From Pycnococcus provasolii (taxonomy: Eukaryota > Chlorophyta > Pseudoscourfieldiophyceae > Pseudoscourfieldiales > Pycnococcaceae), in contig OW568871.1 of the NCBI GenBank assembly GCA_938743325.2, forward strand, positions 558,001 through 622,000: DNA of 64,000 nucleotides. Direction: 5' to 3'. Shown here in pieces: positions 1-8,605 of this stretch. Position 1 is the first letter of the stretch. Each line of letters opens with the position of its first letter. The notes under the pieces are model-generated. The model did no database searches, was not told the origin of the DNA, and was given only the letters and a program-made list of their open reading frames with translations. Position numbers and translations under genes: made by a program.

Positions 1-876
1 GTGGCTTGCGCGCGGATGGTCCCATCGCGCCTCGCGGCTTTTCTTGTGCAGGTAGAACGGCACGCCGCTCGCGCTGTCGATGTGGGTATCCCAGTCGCGA
101 GGCACCGGGCACATCAGGCTCTGCACGGCAAGCGTCAGAACGTTCCAGTTCTCGCAGTACCTCTGCGGCGCGCCGAGTGATTGCGCGTGTCGCAGCACCT
201 CGTCCCACGGCGGCGGCTCTTCGACGGAGTAGACGCCGCCCGCGGCGGTCGCAAGCCTGCCTAGTCCTGCGTTCGCGGCACCTCCGAGGCTTGCGCGGAA
301 CAGCTCCTCGTCGATGTCCAAGCGTTCCGTGGATATGTTTGCAGGCATCGCCACGGCTGTGTCGTCGTCGCGTGGCGAGGTTGCGCCCAGAGTGGGCCGC
401 ATGAACGGCGGGTGCGCCACGAACGAGGGAAGCGTGTCGTCATCCGTTCTTGCCGCAACGGTTGGTGCCGACGTTTCTCCTAGCAGGTTGTCAAAGTCAT
501 CCTCCGGCGATGCGAGGGGTCTTGGAGGCCACGGAGGAGATGGTTGCGATGAGGTTGGAGGAGAGTCGTTTGACGTCGTTTGGTGGTACACCTCTCTTGA
601 GTCGTCCGCGCTTTCAGGCGCCGGCGCAATGCGTTCTCCTCTTCTTGACGCTGACGGTTGTTGTTGTTGTTGTTGTTGTTGTTGTGCGGCGTTGCTGTCT
701 TGGCCGCCGCTGTTAAGGTTCGTCGTCGTCGTCGGCGGCGTCGTGTCAGAACTTCCCCCCATAAGGGACGCCTCCGCCGCGCCTGTGCCTCCATGAGCGT
801 TCGGGGAAACAACTTCGTTCTCTGAGCTCCGAGGACTCGGAACGAACACACCAACACATGCACACGATGGACGCAT
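1..876 (-). CDS. WW-domain protein, CEP164-like N-terminal region (partial, 3' part beyond the window)
   Basis: An open minus-strand frame runs from an ATG at 876 (G at -3) to the left edge, about 292 codons, without a stop. An alternative ATG is at 762. The first 170 residues are disordered, with a run of nine Gln encoded by CAA codons near 660-690. The last ~75 codons look ordered: a short helical stretch, then a WW domain whose first Trp is in RDWDTH and whose second is in ARWDHP, separated by a G..FY.H strand. The pattern 'LA....PVPRDW...FY....WDHP' resembles the WW module at the N terminus of CEP164, a centriole distal-appendage protein needed for cilium assembly. Family assignment is inference from that pattern; the WW domain itself is clear. 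The C-terminal part lies outside the window. Confidence 0.6.
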   Translation of the reverse strand, partial: MRPSCACVGVFVPSPRSSENEVVSPNAHGGTGAAEASLMGGSSDTTPPTTTTNLNSGGQDSNAAQQQQQQQQQPSASRRGERIAPAPESADDSREVYHQTTSNDSPPTSSQPSPPWPPRPLASPEDDFDNLLGETSAPTVAARTDDDTLPSFVAHPPFMRPTLGATSPRDDDTAVAMPANISTERLDIDEELFRASLGGAANAGLGRLATAAGGVYSVEEPPPWDEVLRHAQSLGAPQRYCENWNVLTLAVQSLMCPVPRDWDTHIDSASGVPFYLHKKSREARWDHPRASH

Positions 877-2205
877 ATCGAAGAAAACACCGAAGCGCCC
901 CATGAACGTGTTCATGAATGAACTTGAGCAACAATATGAAATACAAAAAAGCTTTGAGCTCAGCAGGCCTCAGGGTACATCAGGGTACCTTAGGGCTTAG
1001 GGTGGCTTGTTGGACTCTTTTGGCAACCTTTAAACGTTTGCTTGCTCGTGTAGGTTGGTATGCTTGCTCGCTTGATGGCAACCACGTTGATGGCAACCAC
1101 CTTGATGGCAAGCACATCTGGCAAGCACAGGTTGGTCTCTTGCTCGAGCATGTAGCTTTCCGGTGAGCCGAAGCAAACGGTGCATTTACCTACCTACCAA
1201 CATCTCCTATTACCAACTTCTTACTGTAAACTCACCCCTTAAAGGTATGCGCTTGACTGGCTTGAGTCGAGCGATTCAGTCGAGCGATGAGCCTCAATGC
1301 CTCATGAGCGAAGATAGCAGAAGATCCAAGAAACACGAGAAGAGAAGACCTCAGGGACTCTACCTCAGGGTAGCGAGAAGAAGAAGAAGCGAGAAGCGAG
1401 AAGATCGCGTCAACACCACCACCTGGTCAACACCTGGTAATGAGTAAGAACTAAGTTGAACACCACCACCACGTGCGACTTCAAGAGGGGCTGCGAAGTG
1501 AAAGCGAACCCTTTGCAAGACCAGGTACCAGGTTGCCTGCCTGTTGCCTCCTGTTACGACTTACCAACTACAGTAGTTGGTACGAGTGGGAGAGACAATT
1601 ATTTGGGTCGAGACCACGTGACCCTGACCAGTCTACGATAGAGAGGGGTGCCCAGAGTCTACAATAAAGTACAGTACTGTACAGTACTGTAGACTGCCAG
1701 AGAAGGCAGAGAGACGTGAGGGAGAGAGAGAGAGAGAGAGAGACGTGAGAGCCCAGAGAGGAGAGAGTTATCCTGCAAGAAACAGCCACCTCTGATGAGG
1801 TCCTCTGCTCCATCGACTAGGAAGTCCATCCTTCCTACCCGGTACGGATTGTGATAAAGGTTTTAGGTAAAATGAAACTGAGCAGGCTTTTTAAGGCACT
1901 CTCGAGTGGCAACCAACCAGCAGTTGCAGTTGGTTTGGTGCTGCAACGTCCACGGGCTAAACCTTTATTTAGGTGGCCTCAGGTGGTGGCCCGTTCTCAG
2001 CCTCACTCACGGCTCCCCCCTCGCTCGTCCTCCAAGGAACCAAGCTGGCCAGGCTCTCCCCCTCCAGCCATCCCATCATCGGGAAAGGGGATAGGGTTTT
2101 AAGCCTTAACTTAAGGGTCGTACAGTATAGGCTCGTCCTCCGGGCTCTTAAGGTTCCCCCAGAGTTTGTTTGTGTGGTGTTTTGATTTCATATTCTGATT
2201 TTTTG
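877..2205. other. Repeat-rich intergenic region between divergent genes
   Basis: No convincing gene is seen; short open frames here lack codon bias or recognisable motifs. It holds several simple repeats: GTTGATGGCAACCAC-like copies near 1070-1130, two TTAGGG-type boxes near 990-1005, two tandem copies of the palindrome ACAGTACTGT at 1671-1690, and a GA dinucleotide run at about 1719-1742. It must contain the promoters of both flanking divergent genes. Confidence 0.6.
1671..1690. repeat. Tandem palindrome, two copies of ACAGTACTGT
   Basis: The perfect 10-bp palindrome ACAGTACTGT occurs twice head to tail, so the 20 bp is itself a palindrome. It is flanked by AGTCTAC on the left and TAGACTG on the right, so partial dyad symmetry extends outward. 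A GA microsatellite follows within 30 bp. Confidence 0.8.
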
Positions 2206-5178
2206 ATGTTCCGGTACTTCTTCGACGACTCGTTTCAGCTTCAGGAGGATTCTTTGAAGTCGGTTGGTTTAAGGAAGGTTGTTTCAGAGGACACAACTTC
2301 AACTTCAGATGCAGATGTTGAAGAGGCTTCTTCTTCTTCTTCAGAGGAGGAGGAGGAGGATGTCGAAGAGGGGCCAACACATGATGAGTCATTTATCTCG
2401 GCCGCCAATCATGTTGGGAAGCATGAAGAAGAAACGCCTTTTAAGCAGCCTTTTCAGTCTTCTCACAGAGAAAGAGAAAAGTCGTCTTTGCAAGTCGTCG
2501 TGCACGACCCTGCAGGGGAGGAGATTCGGAGTAGTAACGGCGACGTCGTTTCCGGCTCAGGAGCTCACGCGAGTGCAAGTACAAGTACAAGTACAAGTAC
2601 AAGTACAAGTACAAGTACAAGTGGAAGCACCATCAAGACGTTCAAGTCAGGGATCACCGACCGGGAAGTTGCCAACACGTTGCGACTCGTCGACATGAAT
2701 GGCGACGGCGAAATCTCACACAACGAGCTTGCCACGATGCTGTACGCAAACGGCGCGGACCTTTCGAGCGTGTATCAACTGTGCGCCGAGCTTGGCCTAC
2801 GCAGGAAAAACGACTCTGTGAGCTGCGAAAAACTCCTCAAGCACAAGGTGTGGCACGAGAAACGTGGACGACTATGGCTGCGTGCCCTGCAAGACTGCCG
2901 GGTGGCTTTCGACAAGGCTGACGTAAACGGCGACAACTACATTGACAAAGACGAACTAGCACGCCTCATCGTCTTATTCACGCGCACTTCAGAGGTGGAC
3001 TTCTGGGTGTCCGAGTTCTTACGCCACGCGGAGGTGGGCACAGACGCTGAGCACATCGACTACGCAGGGTTTGTCAGGGTGCTGTACAACCTGAGGGAGG
3101 GGGGCAAGCTGCGCCACCCCGCCATGAAAGCCGTGGAAGCGTCAAAACTTGTGTCAATGACCACGTGGCGCACGCACACGTCGCAAAGGGACGTGAAAGA
3201 GAAGTTTGAGAAGCTGCCGCCTCACGTCAAGTTTGGCCTGCACCTGTACCGCAAGCACATGGAGGGCGTGTACTCGACGAGCGACGACCTCACGCTTCAA
3301 GAAGACGAGTCCGACCAGTTGACCAGAATCCAGAAACTGCGCATGAAGAAGGACGATGAAAGCGGCATGCACATTCCCGCCTTCTTTCGAAGACACGCGA
3401 TGCTGCTTACGATGAATGAGCGCATCCGCGTCGTCGCGAGCATGGAGGTGTACGGAATGATGAAGGAAAATGTGCCGCTCAACGATGCGATTTACTACAT
3501 GACTTGGGGCTGCCTGGAACCGGACGCGAAGTTGCCGCTGGCGTGGCACATGTACGAGCTCGAGAACAGGAGGCTGAGCTACCGAACGGCGTCATCCGCC
3601 GTGGCACAATTTTCCATGAATAACACTTCGCCTGCGTACGCAAAGAAGGAGAGTCCGCACAACGGCAGCAACGGTGTCGATCGTCTTCAGGCACCGGTCC
3701 GCTCGCCCTCGAAGAGGGAACTGCGCTTCACCGCCGAGGAGTCAACCACGGAGTTGAAGCTGAACAAAATGCTGGAACGGATTAAGAAAGAAGGGAACAT
3801 TTTGCCGCCCTACATCATGTCCGAGGTGCAGCATGGCATGATCCTCTCAACGAAACGCCGTGCGGTTGTGCTGGTGTTTTTGGCATCCCTCGTATTCTCA
3901 ATCGCGCTTGAGGCGATTTTGGTTGTGATGACTGCTGCGATCGAGACGGCGGCCCAAAACGAGTCACAGAGAGACTTCTTGGCGAATCTCTTGGCAGGCA
4001 AAGAAGTGTCGGATGTGTGGCAGTTTGCCCTGATATTGATGCTCGTGTTCTTGGTGGCTATTGTTCTTCAGGTTATCGTGCTACTAAAATATTCGCTCTA
4101 CCTGAGCTTCCTGACGCCTCGCTTCGCGGGAATACACGTCTGGCCGATTGACGGTGAGGAACACGACACAGAACACTTTCTTGCCTCAAATCTCATTCGC
4201 GTTGCGCTTGAGCTTCCGTTTGACACCCTCGCGGCGTTCGGGATAAATCCTCTGCGACATGCGACCAATTTCGAGGTCTATTTGAAACAACAGCTTTCGA
4301 AGAATTACATCAAGGCTTTAGGTGCCATCTTTAAGGTGCTCGGCCGGCGAGTTCTGGTACGCGTCGTTGCAGGCTTTCTGATTGGCTTCGCGCTGATTCC
4401 AATCGTCGTGTACATTAACTGCCGAGTTTGTTGGAGGGTGGTAACGCGGGTTGCAGTTTTCTCGCTTATGCCAGCCTACACCGTGGCGATGATGGACGAG
4501 CTGCTTGAGATTCACTTTCCCTCTCGAATCGATGAGAGTGGGCTTACCGTCGGGACCGTGCGTGAAAATAAAATCGTGGGCGAGTGCGCGATACGTGCCA
4601 TTGCCGTGGTGATAGCCAAGAAAAAATACTTCCATCCGTCTCACGAGCTTCTTTTAAAGCATCTAGCGACGCGCTTCGAATTCAATCACTTCGAAGACTT
4701 CGACGCCTTCCGTCGATTGGGTTATGCTGATATAGAGGACACGAAACCGAAGAAGAAGATAGTCGCTCGAGGCGCTGTGTCTAACCGGGAATACGAGGTG
4801 CTTCCCTTGCCTGCTCATCCCGTCGAGCTGGAGAATGAGAAGTACTTCATATCGCTCTTCACAAATATCGCGGAGAAAAGCCACGTGCGCTTCGTTTTGC
4901 AGGTGCTTGCATTCACCCTCATAGCCGACTCGGAGATGAGGCCGAATGAGCTGCTATTTTTTCGAAAGGTGTGCAATGCGCGCAGCATACGCTCCAATCT
5001 CGTTGGCTTGAAGAAAGCAAATAGAAGGATTCGCGAATGTCGCCTTGACTTGCACGACATCTTGTCGATTCCCACCGTCATCACGGATGATGGTGAGGAG
5101 CTTGAGAGTGATTACACACTAATGTCGAGGCTATGGCTTCTCATAAATGAGATTGACTCAGTTGTGAGCGGCTTTTGA
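2206..5178 (+). CDS. EF-hand multi-pass membrane protein
   Basis: 990 residues from the ATG at 2206. The N terminus is acidic and Ser-rich (runs of Ser then Glu) and includes a Ser-Thr dipeptide run encoded by a hexanucleotide repeat near 2572-2621. Two canonical EF-hand loops follow: DMNGDGEISHNE at about residue 163 and DVNGDNYIDKDE at about residue 239, with acidic residues at calcium-coordinating positions 1, 3, 5 and 12. The C-terminal half has hydrophobic segments near residues 550-578, 602-632, 716-740 and possibly 745-770. The likely role is a calcium-sensing integral membrane protein. I do not recognise the membrane domain as a named channel or transporter family. It is divergent from the partial gene on the left and convergent with the amphipathic-repeat gene on the right. 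Confidence 0.85.
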   Translation: MFRYFFDDSFQLQEDSLKSVGLRKVVSEDTTSTSDADVEEASSSSSEEEEEDVEEGPTHDESFISAANHVGKHEEETPFKQPFQSSHREREKSSLQVVVHDPAGEEIRSSNGDVVSGSGAHASASTSTSTSTSTSTSTSGSTIKTFKSGITDREVANTLRLVDMNGDGEISHNELATMLYANGADLSSVYQLCAELGLRRKNDSVSCEKLLKHKVWHEKRGRLWLRALQDCRVAFDKADVNGDNYIDKDELARLIVLFTRTSEVDFWVSEFLRHAEVGTDAEHIDYAGFVRVLYNLREGGKLRHPAMKAVEASKLVSMTTWRTHTSQRDVKEKFEKLPPHVKFGLHLYRKHMEGVYSTSDDLTLQEDESDQLTRIQKLRMKKDDESGMHIPAFFRRHAMLLTMNERIRVVASMEVYGMMKENVPLNDAIYYMTWGCLEPDAKLPLAWHMYELENRRLSYRTASSAVAQFSMNNTSPAYAKKESPHNGSNGVDRLQAPVRSPSKRELRFTAEESTTELKLNKMLERIKKEGNILPPYIMSEVQHGMILSTKRRAVVLVFLASLVFSIALEAILVVMTAAIETAAQNESQRDFLANLLAGKEVSDVWQFALILMLVFLVAIVLQVIVLLKYSLYLSFLTPRFAGIHVWPIDGEEHDTEHFLASNLIRVALELPFDTLAAFGINPLRHATNFEVYLKQQLSKNYIKALGAIFKVLGRRVLVRVVAGFLIGFALIPIVVYINCRVCWRVVTRVAVFSLMPAYTVAMMDELLEIHFPSRIDESGLTVGTVRENKIVGECAIRAIAVVIAKKKYFHPSHELLLKHLATRFEFNHFEDFDAFRRLGYADIEDTKPKKKIVARGAVSNREYEVLPLPAHPVELENEKYFISLFTNIAEKSHVRFVLQVLAFTLIADSEMRPNELLFFRKVCNARSIRSNLVGLKKANRRIRECRLDLHDILSIPTVITDDGEELESDYTLMSRLWLLINEIDSVVSGF
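2572..2621 (+). repeat. Coding hexanucleotide microsatellite (AGTACA)n
   Basis: About eight tandem copies of a six-base unit, read in frame as alternating Ser and Thr inside the disordered N-terminal region of the EF-hand protein. Copy number changes would keep the frame. Confidence 0.85.
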
Positions 5179-5447
5179 GATTTAACTTGTACTTGTAAAA
5201 TGCAAAGAAAATATACAATGGACATACTTTACTCCCTGTCGATGAACCAACTGGGATCCCACGATGAATTCCCACCACCAACGGAGGAGGAGGAGGAGGA
5301 GGAGGAGGATTGTAACACGACGTGTACTGAACTCGTGTTACAGTTTTCACTCAAACCCATTCAAATCTCCCCTCCACAACAGCACCAAATCTTCAGTGAG
5401 CAACAACAAATGGAACATCTACGAACATGATTCTCTAGCAAATCTAG

Positions 5448-6827
5448 CTAGGCTTGGAAAGGCGAAATAATCCATCCTGCAGCAATATTCGTAACCTTTC
5501 CGAGGCCTCTTATTGTGTTTAACCACCACGGTGTGGTGGATGATGACGATGATTTCTTCGTGCGGTCGACTGCTGACTTTGTGACGTCCTTCGTGCGATC
5601 AACCGCTGACTTTGCGACGTCCTTCGTGCGGTCGACTGCTGATTTTGTGAAGTCCTTCGTGCGATCGACTGCTGATTTTGTGACGTCCTTCGTGCGGTCG
5701 ACTGCTGATTTTGTGACGTCCTTCGTGCGATCAACCGCTGACTTTGCGGCGTCCTTCGTGCGATCGACTGCTGATTTTGTGACGTCCTTCGTACGATCAA
5801 CCGCTGATTTTGTGACGTCCTTCGTGCGGTCGACTGCGTCCATCGTGTGGTCGACTGCTGATTTTGCAATGTTCGTTGCACGGCTCGCTGCTGACTTTGC
5901 GAACTCTTTCGCACGGCTCGCTGCACTCCTCGCAATCTCGTCAAGATCAACGTTGTTGTCACTGGTGCTGCTGTTGTTGATGTGTTCGTTCTCCTCGCCA
6001 GTTCTCGTCGTCACCTTATCTTTCCTCTTCTTGCGTCGCTCTTTTTCAGGAGCAACCCCGCTTGTGTCATCCTCGTCGTTTTCGTCCTCGTCGCGTTGAG
6101 ATTTCGTACGCTTGCGCCCACCACGATGTTGAAATGGTGCTGTGACTAGATACCCGATGGCTTGTGCAGAAATGATTGCGACCAATCCTCCGATGACGTA
6201 ATCCACAGCAGACCGCTTCGGCTCGTCGTCACCTTCACTACTGCTGGTCCTCCTCTGCCTCTCTGGTGTCGTCGCATCATCGGTAGTGCTTCGTCTGTGC
6301 TTTTGCGCCGCCACTGACGCCTCGTCGAGTTGCTGGTTGATTTGTCGAATCTTCTCGTTCCACCTTTTTTCAAGTGCCGCAACGTCACGCTCGAGAACCT
6401 GTCTCGTGTGAAGTGCTCTCCCGACACGTGCCTGAAGTTCCTCGAGCTGCTTTTCGTCAGGTGATTGACTACTAGTGTTGTCAGCGTGACCACTACTACT
6501 ACTGCCACCACCACCATTATTATGATTGTCCCCACCACCATAAAGCTGGTCATCGCTCTTTCGTCTGCTCACTTGCTCCATCACCTCGACGCGCGCACGC
6601 GCGAGCGGCGTCGCCGCGGCGCGCACCTCCTGCGTGAGTGCTTGTGCTTCTGAGACGGCATCCTCGAGTTCGGAGAGCACCTGCGACGGATCGATATTGT
6701 CCGACATGATTTCACCTTCACCACTCCGTCGCGTGTCGTCAGCACCACCAGGTGGGTGGTTAGGAGCAGGCGACTTATGGGGTGATGAGGATGGCGGCGG
6801 TGGAGTTGTCGTCAGCCACGTTGGCAT
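5448..6827 (-). CDS. LEA/apolipoprotein-like protein with tandem 11-residue amphipathic repeats
   Basis: 459 residues from the ATG at 6827; an in-frame ATG at 6707 is an alternative. The N-terminal half has disordered segments and a coiled coil (about residues 120-170). One hydrophobic helix follows (VDYVIGGLVAIISAQAIGYL). Then comes a charged linker with KRKDK-type clusters and a run of about nine 11-residue repeats of the form KSAVDRTKDVT (residues ~328-424). The C terminus has a second hydrophobic stretch with Trp. Eleven-residue periodicity with Lys/Asp and Ala/Val faces is typical of group-3 LEA proteins and of lipid-surface-binding helices in perilipins and synucleins. Either desiccation protection or lipid-droplet/membrane coating is plausible. 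The repeats differ by single substitutions (VT, AA, FT, VA), suggesting recent expansion. Confidence 0.8.
   Translation of the reverse strand: MPTWLTTTPPPPSSSPHKSPAPNHPPGGADDTRRSGEGEIMSDNIDPSQVLSELEDAVSEAQALTQEVRAAATPLARARVEVMEQVSRRKSDDQLYGGGDNHNNGGGGSSSSGHADNTSSQSPDEKQLEELQARVGRALHTRQVLERDVAALEKRWNEKIRQINQQLDEASVAAQKHRRSTTDDATTPERQRRTSSSEGDDEPKRSAVDYVIGGLVAIISAQAIGYLVTAPFQHRGGRKRTKSQRDEDENDEDDTSGVAPEKERRKKRKDKVTTRTGEENEHINNSSTSDNNVDLDEIARSAASRAKEFAKSAASRATNIAKSAVDHTMDAVDRTKDVTKSAVDRTKDVTKSAVDRTKDAAKSAVDRTKDVTKSAVDRTKDVTKSAVDRTKDFTKSAVDRTKDVAKSAVDRTKDVTKSAVDRTKKSSSSSTTPWWLNTIRGLGKVTNIAAGWIISPFQA
5556..5846 (-). repeat. 33-bp coding tandem repeat (about nine copies)
   Basis: Near-identical 33-bp units encode the 11-residue amphipathic repeat of the LEA-like protein. 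The opposite strand is also open across the array because the unit length is a multiple of three. Confidence 0.85.
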
Positions 6828-7316
6828 TCACCACCGAATCACCACGGACGGAGGAAGGTTGACTAGTAGTACTTAGTAGTACTAAGAAGGATGTTGTTGT
6901 TGTTGTTGACCACCACCTGCTAGCAGTGCACCACCACCACCTTCTTCTCGACTTCTCCTTCGCTGTGATTGATCGATCGACCAGGGGGTGGGTGGGGTGG
7001 GGACTGGGGTGGGTTCGTGGGACAGTTTGGTTGTTGATTTTCTGATTCTTGATCCATCTTTGGCGGACCGCAGAGATATTAAGATAACCCACCCATTTTG
7101 GACGGGTGGGCCTGAGAAAGTGGGGATCCGCCGTGGAATGGGAACCCGGGGCGGTGTGTGTGCGGAAAAGGTTTTTTTTGGTTTGGGGACACCGGTCGGG
7201 TACTCGGGTTAGGTCGGGTTAAACTACACACTCGCCGTGTACCACCACCTCACGTCTTGCGCGGGGAACATGTGCGGCGTGTTCGTGTCACCGATACGCC
7301 GCCAAGTGAACGCGAG
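6828..7316. promoter_or_regulatory. Divergent intergenic region with a G-rich tract
   Basis: This is the spacer between two divergently oriented genes. It contains a GTT trinucleotide run near 6893-6905 and a run of G-blocks at 6984-7013 (GGGGG, GGG, GGGG, GGGG, GGGG, GGG separated by one to three bases) that fits a G-quadruplex pattern on the plus strand. No TATA box was identified with confidence. Confidence 0.5.
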
Positions 7317-8156
7317 ATGGAGTACCTCAAGTCGAAAGGAATTGTGGAAGCCGATGGCGCGGCATATCCTGGAGCCGGCGCCGCTATGCAAGCTGCTGCA
7401 GCAATGCTGCAGTTCTCTGCACCATCGCAGCAGAACACACAAAACAGCAACCCACTGGATCCCGCTAACGACGTAATCTTCGTCGTCTCGTACAACGACA
7501 GTTCGCACCTGATAGACGACCCGAGGCAGCCAGCCCACCACCAGAACAACAACAGCCAATACTCCTCCAAGAATGAAGCTGCTAAACTCGTCGGCATCGT
7601 TGCTCACGTCAAGGCATGCGTCGAAAAGCGGCGGCCGGACTGCGTCTCCCGCGTCGCGCTAGCAGCCGCCGGCGTAAACCCAAAATACATTTACGCTGCT
7701 GATCAATATTCCCCGGACGGTGCGTATGAGGCTGTATCATGGGCGATCGGGAAATACTATCGCGACGACGAGAAGCTGCTCAACCGGGCCATCACTGAAT
7801 ATACTGAGCTGTGTGAACGCCATGCAAACACGTACTTCGGCCGAACTGAAAACGGAAGGCAGGTTGCAAAGAGTTACGTCGACTCGCTTGGCGACCACGA
7901 GGTGCAGCTATTTTACGCACAAGCAGAAAGGAATGGCAAGTCCGCGCTGTCCGAGCTCGCACGCAAGTTATGTTCGCAAGTTAGTGGAAATGGGGCGTCA
8001 GAAAGAACGAATAAAGCTGTGGGGTTGACACGCACAAAAACAAGAAACAGGCAGGCAGTTGAGACGACAAACGGTTTGCTGAAAATAAAGAGTGCGGTTG
8101 TGTACCAAGCAAGGACTGATGGAGTATATGGACCTAGGGGTTTGTTGCTTTGGTGA
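7317..8156 (+). CDS. Unrecognised protein, 3' end supplied by an inserted LTR
   Basis: 279 residues from the first in-frame ATG at 7317 (MEYLKSKG). There is an Ala/Gln-rich N-terminal segment, a VIFVVSYNDSSHL strand-like stretch, and a long helical C-terminal half (KLVGIVAHVKAC ... WAIGKYYRDDEKLLNRAITEY). No known domain is recognised. The last 13 codons and the TGA stop (8154-8156) lie inside the left LTR of the copia element that begins at 8117. The native C terminus has therefore probably been replaced, and the gene may be truncated. It could alternatively be a remnant associated with the retroelement, but no LTR is seen upstream of it. Confidence 0.5.
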   Translation: MEYLKSKGIVEADGAAYPGAGAAMQAAAAMLQFSAPSQQNTQNSNPLDPANDVIFVVSYNDSSHLIDDPRQPAHHQNNNSQYSSKNEAAKLVGIVAHVKACVEKRRPDCVSRVALAAAGVNPKYIYAADQYSPDGAYEAVSWAIGKYYRDDEKLLNRAITEYTELCERHANTYFGRTENGRQVAKSYVDSLGDHEVQLFYAQAERNGKSALSELARKLCSQVSGNGASERTNKAVGLTRTKTRNRQAVETTNGLLKIKSAVVYQARTDGVYGPRGLLLW

Positions 8157-8268
8157 AACCCCCACTGGAGATTTGTTTTGGTGAATTCGGTTTTGGGGAA
8201 AACCGTCTTGAGTTTCAGGACGTGGTGTATTTATAGTGGGTGACTGACAGCCCACTATAAACTCCCCC
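8117..8268 (+). repeat. Left LTR copy
   Basis: 152 bp matching 8400-8551. It contains an 11-bp inverted repeat TTTATAGTGGG / CCCACTATAAA with a 10-base loop at 8230-8261. The neighbouring open frame on the plus strand ends within it. Confidence 0.9.
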
Positions 8269-8399
8269 CGGAGGCGATGCTCGCAGACCCGTTCACCAAA
8301 CCGCTCTCGCAGAAACAGCATGCTGCCATGATGCACATCATCATGAATGGGGGAACGATGTGTCAGAAATCGCAGGAGCCCGATGTTGACAAGGGGGAG

Positions 8400-8551
8400 T
8401 GATGGAGTATATGGACCTAGGGGTTTGTTGCTTTGGTGAAACCCCCACTGGAGATTTGTTTTGGTGAATTCGGTTTTGGGGAAAACCGTCTTGAGTTTCA
8501 GGACGTGGTGTATTTATAGTGGGTGACTGACAGCCCACTATAAACTCCCCC
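8400..8551 (+). repeat. Right LTR copy
   Basis: 152 bp matching the left copy, preceded directly by a polypurine tract. The TATA-containing hairpin is repeated at 8513-8544. The true LTR end may extend past 8551, because the left copy could be truncated at its 3' end. Confidence 0.85.
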
Positions 8552-8605
8552 TATGGAATAATTACTCAAGACGGTAATGATGGAGACGATATGTAATGAG
8601 TGGCT

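Larger units (their letters stand above)
8117..8551 (+). mobile_element. Internally deleted Ty1/copia LTR retroelement (TRIM-like)
   Basis: Two apparently identical 152-bp direct repeats (8117-8268 and 8400-8551), each starting TGATGGAG, flank a 131-bp interior. The interior encodes the last 43 codons of a copia polyprotein: MLADPFTKPL, the conserved RNase H tail, then a run ending VDKGE and TGA at the start of the right LTR. A polypurine tract AAGGGGGAG lies immediately before the right LTR, as expected for plus-strand priming. No primer-binding site follows the left LTR, so the deletion removed the left LTR's true 3' end and nearly all of gag-pol. I found no clear target-site duplication. 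Confidence 0.85.

Noticed and set aside
5556-5846. A CRISPR-like or satellite array of 33-bp units
   Set aside because: The units are directly adjacent with no spacers and are coding repeats in a eukaryotic gene.
5515-6099. Plus-strand open frame of Ser/Phe/Thr repeats opposite the LEA-like gene
   Set aside because: It arises because the 33-bp repeat unit is a multiple of three and lacks stops on both strands; the minus-strand product has the sensible amphipathic pattern and flanking domains.
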